DNA of 6,574 nt from Legionellaceae bacterium UBA2794 (GTDB taxonomy: Bacteria; Pseudomonadota; Gammaproteobacteria; Legionellales; Legionellaceae), in the NCBI GenBank assembly GCA_002352055.1, contig DEHS01000069.1, positions 49,017-55,590 of the forward strand, given 5' to 3'. The notes beneath the pieces were generated by a model that worked only from the letters and a program-made list of their open reading frames with translations, was not told the DNA's origin and searched no databases. The translations under genes and the position numbers were made by a program. Of the stretch, positions 1-5,191 are shown piece after piece. How positions within the stretch are numbered: the first letter of the stretch is position 1; each line of letters begins with the position of its first letter.

Positions 1-39
1 CTTGTAAGGGCGATGCTCTCCCAGCTGAGCTAAGCACCC
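1..39 (-). tRNA. tRNA-Val (anticodon UAC), 5' portion, cut by window edge
   Basis: Read on the minus strand from 39 down to 1, the sequence gives the first 39 nt of a tRNA. It has an acceptor 5' strand GGGTGCT, TA at positions 8-9, a D-arm GCTC-AGCTGGGA-GAGC, an anticodon stem strand TCGCC and a loop CTTACAA. The anticodon is TAC at window positions 6 to 4, which reads valine GUA codons. The remaining anticodon stem, variable loop, T-arm and acceptor 3' strand lie outside the window. It begins only 7 nt after the hupB stop codon. I see no terminator between them, so it is probably made by processing of a hupB read-through transcript or from a promoter inside hupB. Confidence 0.93.
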
Positions 40-46
40 AGAAAAC

Positions 47-325
47 TTAAGCTTGTTGTACCGCTTCTTTTAGGTTTTTACCCGCTTTAAACTTAGCAAC
101 TCTTGAAGCTTTGATTTCAATAGTTTTGCCAGTCTGTGGGTTTCTACCAGTACGAGCTGAACGATTACCTGTAGAAAATGAACCAAAACCAGGTATTACA
201 ACTTGATCGCCACTTTTTAAGGCATCAGTTACAGTTGACATAAAAGTTTCAAGAACTCTGCTCGCGTCAGCTTTTGTTAAACCTGATCCGCTTGCTATAG
301 CATCAACTAATTCACTCTTATTCAT
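47..325 (-). CDS. hupB: DNA-binding protein HU-beta
   Basis: This encodes a 92-residue histone-like nucleoid protein of the HU/IHF family. Such proteins bind and bend DNA as a dimer without strong sequence specificity. The family signature is visible: GFGSF at residues 46-50 and the beta-arm RNPQTG at 61-66, where Pro63 is the residue that intercalates into DNA. The length is typical (about 90 residues). I chose the ATG at 325 because AAAGGGG lies 5 nt upstream of it. An in-frame ATG at 349 would add 8 non-conserved residues and place this Shine-Dalgarno inside the coding region. The gene follows lon, as in many gammaproteobacteria. In E. coli HU-beta is a Lon substrate, so the neighbourhood makes functional sense. 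A promoter candidate lies at 366-394. The HU-beta call rather than HU-alpha rests mainly on this gene order. Confidence 0.96.
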   Translation of the reverse strand: MNKSELVDAIASGSGLTKADASRVLETFMSTVTDALKSGDQVVIPGFGSFSTGNRSARTGRNPQTGKTIEIKASRVAKFKAGKNLKEAVQQA

Positions 326-330
326 CGTTT

Positions 331-337
331 CCCCTTT
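331..337 (-). promoter_or_regulatory. Shine-Dalgarno that fixes the hupB start
   Basis: The minus strand reads AAAGGGG followed by 5 nt and ATG at 325. This spacing supports translation starting at MNKSEL and argues against the in-frame ATG 24 nt upstream, which precedes the site. Confidence 0.8.
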
Positions 338-365
338 ACAGTTAATCATCCATATTCCAGAGCTG

Positions 366-394
366 ATTTAAACAGATTCAACTGCCCCAGTCAA
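366..394 (-). promoter_or_regulatory. putative sigma70 promoter of hupB
   Basis: The minus strand has TTGACT (394-389, 5 of 6 to the -35 consensus), a 17-nt spacer and TTAAAT (371-366, 4 of 6 to the -10 consensus). Transcription would start near 359, giving a leader of about 34 nt. It lies downstream of the lon 3' hairpin, so hupB could be expressed independently of lon. The call rests on motif matching only. Confidence 0.45.
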
Positions 395-412
395 GTTCAT
401 ACATCCTTGCAG

Positions 413-431
413 TGCCCGCCAGTAGCGGGCA
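413..431 (-). terminator. GC-rich hairpin after lon, no U-tract
   Basis: A perfect 7-bp stem (413-419 with 425-431; TGCCCGC / GCGGGCA) closes a 5-nt loop, 22 nt after the lon stop codon. Neither strand has a T-run after the stem, so it does not meet the usual rho-independent pattern. It may mark or protect the 3' end of the lon mRNA, or assist Rho-dependent termination. Its role is inferred from position only. Confidence 0.35.
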
Positions 432-453
432 ACGAAGAGAAATATACCCCTAA

Positions 454-2895
454 TTAATGAGCATGTAAATCATTATTTTTAATTTTTTTTGATCTTTTAC
501 TCACTAAAGCCTCAGGTTGTACATTTGTTGACTGATCTTGCCAAGGACTTTTCTGTAAAGCCAGCTCCAGAACCTGTTCAATCGTTTTAACCGGATGAAT
601 GGTGAGCTTTTTTAACACATTATCAGGAATCTCTTCCAGGTCTTTAACATTCTCTTCAGGAATAATTACATGTTTAATTCCACCTCGATGTGCAGCCAAC
701 AGTTTCTCTTTTAAGCCACCGATAGGTAACACTTGTCCACGCAAGGTAATTTCGCCCGTCATCGCAACGTCAGCTTTAACAGGTATCTGAGTTACGATTG
801 AAACAAGTACTGTACACATGCCAATCCCCGCGCTTGGACCATCTTTAGGAGTAGCCCCCTCCGGAACATGAACATGAAAATCATTCTTATCATAAAAATC
901 GTCAGGTAATCCCAATTTTTTGGCTCGGCTACGTACTACAGTCATTGCAGCATGAATTGATTCCTGCATCACCTCACCCAATTGCCCTGTATGAGTTACT
1001 TTACCCTTGCCCTGCATCATTGATGCTTCAAGTGTGAGCAACTCCCCTCCTACGCTGGTCCATGCCAATCCGGTTACCTGTCCTATCTGATCGAACTCTT
1101 CTGCAAGTCCATAGCGAAACTTCTTCACGCCTAAATACTTCTCGATATTACTGGTAGTAACTGTAAGCTTCTTAACTTTCTTATTAGAAAGTATTTCTTT
1201 GACTACTTTTCTACATACACTGGCAATATCACGCTCCAGATTTCGTACGCCTGCTTCACGGGTATAGTGTCTTATAATCTCTCGTATTGCTCCCTCGCTG
1301 ATATTAATTTCCTGGTCGTTTAAACCATTAAGTATAATTTGCTTGGGTACCAGATATTTTTCAGCAATGCTGATTTTCTCATCTTCTGTATAACCGGCTA
1401 AACGGATTACCTCCATTCTATCTAATAATGGAGCTGGTATTTCCAGAGAATTTGCAGTAGCAATAAACATCACGTCACTTAGATCGTAATCAACTTCCAG
1501 ATAATGATCACTAAACGTATGATTTTGCTCTGGATCCAATACTTCAAGTAATGCTGAAGCAGGATCACCACGAAAATCCATAGCCATCTTATCCACTTCA
1601 TCTAACATAATAAGAGGATTTTTAACCCCTGCTTTAGAAAGTTTTTGGATAATCTTACCTGGCATAGAGCCAATATAAGTTCTTCGATGCCCGCGAATTT
1701 CAGCCTCATCACGAACCCCACCTAATGCGATACGGATAAACGTCCGTCCTGTAGCATTAGCGATTGATTGTCCCAACGAAGTTTTACCTACACCAGGAGG
1801 ACCAACCAAACATAATATAGGGCCTTTTAATCGTTTCACTCTTTGCTGAACTGCCAGATATTCAATGATCCGTTCCTTGACCTGTTCTAATCCATGATGC
1901 TCTTTATCCAGTAATTTTTCCGCTTTAAGCAAATCAAATTGGATTTTATTTTTTTTCTTCCATGGAACACCAAGCATCCAGTCAAGATAATTACGTATAA
2001 CTGTAGCCTCTGCTGACATAGGAGACATCATTTTTAATTTATGTAATTCTGCTAGCGATTTTTCTTTCGCCTCTTTTGGCATTCCGGCTTTATTTATTGA
2101 GTTTTCCAATTGCTCAATTTCATTACCTTCTTCACCTAACTCACCCAACTCTTTTTGAATTGCTTTAATTTGTTCGTTTAAATAATATTCACGCTGACTT
2201 TTTTCCATTTGTCGTTTAACACGACCCCTAACCCTTTTCTCCACATGCAGCAAATCAATTTCATTTTCAATTGCAGCCATCAACCGTTCCAGACGAGCAC
2301 CCACATCATTGGTTTCTAACAACTCCTGTTTGTCATCAACTTTTAAGGTAAGATGAGCCGCAATAGTATCAGCCAATCGTCCAGGTTCCTCTATTCCTGC
2401 TAAAGGGGATAGTACTTCAGGGGGAATTTTTTTATTTAATTTTATATATTGTTCAAATTGCGACATTAAGGAACGCATTAGAATGCCAATTTCTGGCTCC
2501 TGTATTGCGGAACTTTTCTCTTCAATAATTTCAAGAGAAGCCTCTAAATATCCTTTTTCCTGTGTATACTCAAAAGCTCTTGCTCTTTGCTCTCCTTCAA
2601 CAAGAACTTTAACCGTTCCATCGGGTAGTTTTAATAATTGTAATACACTCGATAATGTACCTACCTCATAAATATCTTCGGGGCTTGGGTCATCATTCGC
2701 TGATTTACGTTGAGCAACTAAAAAAATCTGCTTATTTTCCAGCATTGCTGCTTCTAAAGCCTTTATAGACTTACCTCTACCAACAAAAAGAGGAATAACC
2801 ATATGAGGGTATACCACTACGTCTCTTAGAGGTAGAACAGGCAAGTTAGACATATTCACAGTCTCATTAGATTTCATTTCATTTTTAGTAGACAT
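454..2895 (-). CDS. lon: ATP-dependent Lon protease (LonA)
   Basis: This encodes an 813-residue cytoplasmic ATP-dependent serine protease that works as a hexamer and degrades misfolded and regulatory proteins. The N-terminal substrate-binding LON domain (about 18-215) opens with LPVLPLRDVVVYPHM. A charged coiled-coil linker (about 215-265) leads to the AAA+ module. That module has Walker A GPPGVGKT at 365-372, Walker B LIMLDEVDK at 428-436 (Asp432, Glu433), TAN sensor 1 at 480-482, LLDRME with Arg493, and a GVRNLER sensor-2 segment at 549-555. The C-terminal protease domain has PKDGPSAG with nucleophile Ser688 and GGLKEK with Lys731. Their 43-residue spacing is the same as in E. coli Lon (Ser679/Lys722), so the Ser-Lys dyad is intact. 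Relative to E. coli there are about 9 extra residues at the N-terminus and about 20 at the C-terminus, ending in a basic tail. AAGGG lies about 7 nt before the ATG. The gene has its own upstream gap and promoter candidate. Confidence 0.98.
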   Translation of the reverse strand: MSTKNEMKSNETVNMSNLPVLPLRDVVVYPHMVIPLFVGRGKSIKALEAAMLENKQIFLVAQRKSANDDPSPEDIYEVGTLSSVLQLLKLPDGTVKVLVEGEQRARAFEYTQEKGYLEASLEIIEEKSSAIQEPEIGILMRSLMSQFEQYIKLNKKIPPEVLSPLAGIEEPGRLADTIAAHLTLKVDDKQELLETNDVGARLERLMAAIENEIDLLHVEKRVRGRVKRQMEKSQREYYLNEQIKAIQKELGELGEEGNEIEQLENSINKAGMPKEAKEKSLAELHKLKMMSPMSAEATVIRNYLDWMLGVPWKKKNKIQFDLLKAEKLLDKEHHGLEQVKERIIEYLAVQQRVKRLKGPILCLVGPPGVGKTSLGQSIANATGRTFIRIALGGVRDEAEIRGHRRTYIGSMPGKIIQKLSKAGVKNPLIMLDEVDKMAMDFRGDPASALLEVLDPEQNHTFSDHYLEVDYDLSDVMFIATANSLEIPAPLLDRMEVIRLAGYTEDEKISIAEKYLVPKQIILNGLNDQEINISEGAIREIIRHYTREAGVRNLERDIASVCRKVVKEILSNKKVKKLTVTTSNIEKYLGVKKFRYGLAEEFDQIGQVTGLAWTSVGGELLTLEASMMQGKGKVTHTGQLGEVMQESIHAAMTVVRSRAKKLGLPDDFYDKNDFHVHVPEGATPKDGPSAGIGMCTVLVSIVTQIPVKADVAMTGEITLRGQVLPIGGLKEKLLAAHRGGIKHVIIPEENVKDLEEIPDNVLKKLTIHPVKTIEQVLELALQKSPWQDQSTNVQPEALVSKRSKKIKNNDLHAH

Positions 2896-2946
2896 AATGA
2901 ACCCTTATTTAAACAAAAGCCTATAGTAGTTTTCTACATTTTTACG

Positions 2947-2975
2947 AGTATACAGATAATAGAGCTAGCGAACAA
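2947..2975 (-). promoter_or_regulatory. putative sigma70 promoter of lon
   Basis: The minus strand has TTGTTC (2975-2970, weak -35), a 17-nt spacer and TATACT (2952-2947, 5 of 6 to the -10 consensus). The predicted start is near 2940, giving a leader of about 45 nt that carries AAGGG before the ATG. The spacer contains the 6-bp palindrome GCTAGC (2964-2969). I looked for a heat-shock sigma32 site and a CIRCE element in this gap and saw no convincing one. Confidence 0.5.
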
Positions 2976-3100
2976 TTCGATAAATGAATGCTAAGTCATT
3001 GATTTAAGCTAACTACATTAAGATAGCTAGTCTTTATATTAGACCAAAAAAACCAGTTTCACAAAAGGACTGCCACTGTATATTGGGGAGATGAAGAACA

Positions 3101-3126
3101 GATCCATGTGCTATTGCACATGGATC
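3101..3126 (-). terminator. 11-bp hairpin after clpX, probable terminator
   Basis: A perfect 11-bp inverted repeat (3101-3111 with 3116-3126) closes a 4-nt loop, 12 nt downstream of the clpX stop codon. On the minus strand the sequence after the stem is only moderately T-rich (TGTTCTTCATCT), so termination may be incomplete. A T7 run on the minus strand at 3052-3046, preceded by a weak 4-bp stem, could serve as a backup. The rest of the 243-nt clpX-lon gap holds the lon promoter candidate and no credible gene. Confidence 0.55.
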
Positions 3127-3138
3127 CTGGTAGAATTT

Positions 3139-4413
3139 TTACTCTTTCGCACCTGAAGCACTCTTCATCTCATCATGTTCGTAAATGAGAATAGGTTTCG
3201 ACAAGTTATTAACAACATTCTCGTCAACAACAACCTTATTCACACCTTCCAATGAAGGTAGTTCATACATGGTGTCTAAAAGAATATTTTCAAGTATCGC
3301 TCTTAAACCGCGAGCACCCATTTTACGGGCTAAGGCTTTTTTAGCTATCGCGATTAAAGCCTCTTCTCTAAATTCAAGCTCAACACCTTCCATCTTAAAG
3401 AGTGATTGAAATTGTTTGGTTAACGCATTTTTAGGATTGGTTAAAATATCAATCAATGCTGCCTCATCCAATTCCTGTAGTGTTGTAACCACTGGCAAAC
3501 GCCCTACAAACTCAGGAATCAAGCCAAATTTCACCAGATCATCGGACTCCAATTGACTTAAAACCTTGGACACTTCATCGCTGGAATCTTTTTTGTTTTT
3601 AAGTTGAGCAGAAAAACCAATGCCTGATTTGTCACTACGCTCTCTGATCACTTTTTCCAAACCGGCAAAGGCACCACCGCAGATAAATAATATATTAGAA
3701 GTATCAACCTGCAAAAATTCCTGTTGAGGATGCTTTCGTCCTCCTTGTGGTGGAACAGAAGCAACTGTACCTTCAATCAGTTTTAGCAGAGCTTGTTGTA
3801 CTCCTTCACCAGAAACATCTCTGGTAATTGAGGGGTTATCTGATTTACGAGAAATTTTATCGATTTCATCGATATATACAATTCCTTGCTGGGCTTTATC
3901 CACATCGTAATCGCATTTTTGCAATAATTTTTGAATAATATTTTCCACATCCTCCCCTACATAACCCGCTTCTGTAAGAGTTGTTGCGTCAGCCATTGCG
4001 AAAGGAACATTTAAAATTCGGGCTAAAGTTTGCGCCAAAAGTGTTTTCCCGCTACCTGTTGGACCGATAAGAAGTATATTACTTTTACCGAGCTCAACAC
4101 CATCTTCACTTTTGTGTTGCAGACGTTTGTAATGATTGTATACCGCTACTGATAAGACCTTTTTTGCATGAGGCTGACCAATAACATATTCATCAAGAAA
4201 TGTAGAAATTTCTTTAGGTGGTGGCAGATGTGTTTCAGATTCTTCTGGAGTTTCATGAGTTTCCTCACGAATTATATCGTTACATAACTCAACACATTCA
4301 TCACAGACAAATACTGAAGGTCCTGCAATCAGTTTTTTTACTTCATGTTGGCTCTTGCCACAAAAAGAACAATACAGAACTTTATCTCCACTTCCGTTAC
4401 CGGATTTACTCAT
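3139..4413 (-). CDS. clpX: ATP-dependent Clp protease, ATP-binding subunit ClpX
   Basis: This encodes a 424-residue AAA+ unfoldase that forms a hexamer. It recognises tagged or adaptor-delivered proteins and threads them into ClpP. The N-terminal zinc-binding dimerisation domain has Cys15, Cys18, Cys37 and Cys40. The AAA+ core has Walker A GPTGSGKT at 117-124, the GYVG pore loop at 150-153, Walker B YIDEID at 180-185 (Asp182, Glu183), the RKH pore loop at 226-228, the arginine-finger segment EFVGR with Arg305, and sensor-2 GARGLR at 366-371. The IGF tripeptide at 265-267 is the ClpP-docking loop, so the protein should pair with the ClpP encoded upstream. Length matches the family (E. coli 424). 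I chose the ATG at 4413 because AAGGGG lies 7 nt upstream of it. An in-frame TTG at 4419 would sit only 1 nt from that site. It is separated from clpP by about 137 nt with its own regulatory candidates. Confidence 0.98.
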   Translation of the reverse strand: MSKSGNGSGDKVLYCSFCGKSQHEVKKLIAGPSVFVCDECVELCNDIIREETHETPEESETHLPPPKEISTFLDEYVIGQPHAKKVLSVAVYNHYKRLQHKSEDGVELGKSNILLIGPTGSGKTLLAQTLARILNVPFAMADATTLTEAGYVGEDVENIIQKLLQKCDYDVDKAQQGIVYIDEIDKISRKSDNPSITRDVSGEGVQQALLKLIEGTVASVPPQGGRKHPQQEFLQVDTSNILFICGGAFAGLEKVIRERSDKSGIGFSAQLKNKKDSSDEVSKVLSQLESDDLVKFGLIPEFVGRLPVVTTLQELDEAALIDILTNPKNALTKQFQSLFKMEGVELEFREEALIAIAKKALARKMGARGLRAILENILLDTMYELPSLEGVNKVVVDENVVNNLSKPILIYEHDEMKSASGAKE

Positions 4414-4420
4414 AACCAAA

Positions 4421-4426
4421 CCCCTT
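4421..4426 (-). promoter_or_regulatory. Shine-Dalgarno that fixes the clpX start
   Basis: The minus strand reads AAGGGG, then TTTGGTT (7 nt), then ATG at 4413. This is normal spacing for the ATG and too close for the TTG at 4419, so the protein should begin MSKSGN. Confidence 0.75.
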
Positions 4427-4465
4427 CTTACAGCTATTACCGTAAATTAGTAATGTACATGTAAA

Positions 4466-4471
4466 ATTTTA
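4466..4471 (-). promoter_or_regulatory. candidate -10 element of a clpX promoter
   Basis: TAAAAT on the minus strand matches the -10 consensus in 5 of 6 positions. The hexamer 17 nt upstream (TGGCGT) is a poor -35, as expected for an activator-dependent promoter. A start near 4460 would put the nearer palindromic box at about -42.5 and the farther one at about -75.5. An alternative reading uses TTGACT (4476-4471) as a -35, but no good -10 follows it at normal spacing. Confidence 0.3.
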
Positions 4472-4495
4472 GTCAATCAGAAAAAGATACGCCAC

Positions 4496-4542
4496 TTAAT
4501 TTACATCAACTTAACTTATGTTGCCAGGTTGATGTAAATCAA
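4496..4542. promoter_or_regulatory. twin FNR/CRP-family-like palindromic boxes between clpP and clpX
   Basis: Two 14-bp dyads lie 33 bp apart, centre to centre. The box at 4529-4542 reads TTGATGTAAATCAA and matches the FNR-type consensus TTGAT-N4-ATCAA perfectly. The box at 4496-4509 reads TTAATTTACATCAA, with one mismatch. Their central tetranucleotides are reverse complements, so the pair also forms a 12-bp perfect inverted repeat (extendable to 15 bp with one G-U pair) around a 17-nt loop. They could be operator sites for a CRP/FNR-family regulator of clpX. They could instead be an RNA hairpin: on the minus strand a short T-run, CTTTTTC (4486-4480), follows 9 nt after the extended stem. 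The dyads are seen directly; the binding protein is inferred. Confidence 0.45.
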
Positions 4543-4550
4543 ATTATAGT

Positions 4551-5189
4551 TTATTCAACGTTACCAGTTAGTAATTCCCTATCATAGATTACCTTATCGA
4601 TTAATCCATACTCCATAGCCTGCGCCGCACTCATGAAGTTATCACGCTCTGTGTCGCGCATGATTTGATCAGGTGTTTTTTTAGTATGCTTTGCCATAAT
4701 ACTGTTTAAACGCTCTCGTACAGCAAGTGTTTCACGAGCATGAATCTCAATATCAGTTGCCTGGCCTCTATAACCTCCTAAAGGCTGGTGAATCATTACC
4801 CGTGAATTTGGCAAACAGAAACGCTTGCCTTCTGCTCCCGCACATAATAATAGAGCAGCAGCACTTGCAGCTTGCCCGATACATAAAGTACTCACATCTG
4901 GCTTTATAAATTGCATCGTATCGTATATTGCAAGTCCAGCAGTAACAACACCACCGGGCGAGTTGATATAAAGAGAAATATCTTTTTCAGGATTCTCAGA
5001 CTCAAGAAATAACAATTGAGCAACGACGAGATTAGCCATGTGGTCTTCAACTTCACCCAAAAGAAATATGATACGTTCCTTTAATAATCTTGAGTAGATA
5101 TCATACGAGCGCTCACCACGTGATGTTTGCTCAATAACCATTGGAACTAAACCACTAGCATTGCGAATCGTGTTGTTATAGCTCGACAT
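4551..5189 (-). CDS. clpP: ATP-dependent Clp protease, proteolytic subunit ClpP
   Basis: This encodes a 212-residue serine peptidase of family S14. It assembles as two stacked heptameric rings and degrades proteins fed to it by ClpX (and, where present, ClpA). The catalytic triad is complete: Ser109 in GQAASA (105-110), His134 in MIHQP (132-136) and Asp183 in DTERDNF (179-185). Each is offset by two from E. coli Ser111/His136/Asp185. Length is close to the E. coli precursor (207). E. coli ClpP has a short N-terminal propeptide; a similar one is likely here, but I cannot place the cleavage site. The start codon lies 2 nt after the tig stop, and AAAGGAG overlaps the final tig codons, so the two genes are surely co-transcribed and probably translationally coupled. 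I see no room for a separate promoter between them. Confidence 0.98.
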   Translation of the reverse strand: MSSYNNTIRNASGLVPMVIEQTSRGERSYDIYSRLLKERIIFLLGEVEDHMANLVVAQLLFLESENPEKDISLYINSPGGVVTAGLAIYDTMQFIKPDVSTLCIGQAASAAALLLCAGAEGKRFCLPNSRVMIHQPLGGYRGQATDIEIHARETLAVRERLNSIMAKHTKKTPDQIMRDTERDNFMSAAQAMEYGLIDKVIYDRELLTGNVE

Positions 5190-5191
5190 GC

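Noticed and set aside
100..125. TTGAAA plus downstream AT-rich bases in hupB as a tRNA-Val promoter
   Set aside because: No acceptable -10 occurs at 16-18 nt spacing. The match is weak and inside coding sequence.
323..349. Upstream in-frame ATG for hupB at 349
   Set aside because: The 8 extra residues are not typical of HU, and the Shine-Dalgarno falls inside the extension. The ATG at 325 is correctly spaced.
3080..3090. CCCCAATA on the minus strand as a sigma32 -10 for lon
   Set aside because: There is no CTTGAA-like -35 at the proper distance upstream. The site is close to the clpX terminator and about 190 nt from the lon start.
4414..4419. TTG start for clpX giving two more residues
   Set aside because: It lies 1 nt from the AAGGGG site, too close to be used. 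The ATG at 4413 is well spaced and gives the usual family length.
4453..4463. Overlapping palindromes ATGTACAT / TACATGTA upstream of clpX
   Set aside because: They are short, AT-rich palindromes expected by chance in such a region, with no second copy at regular spacing.
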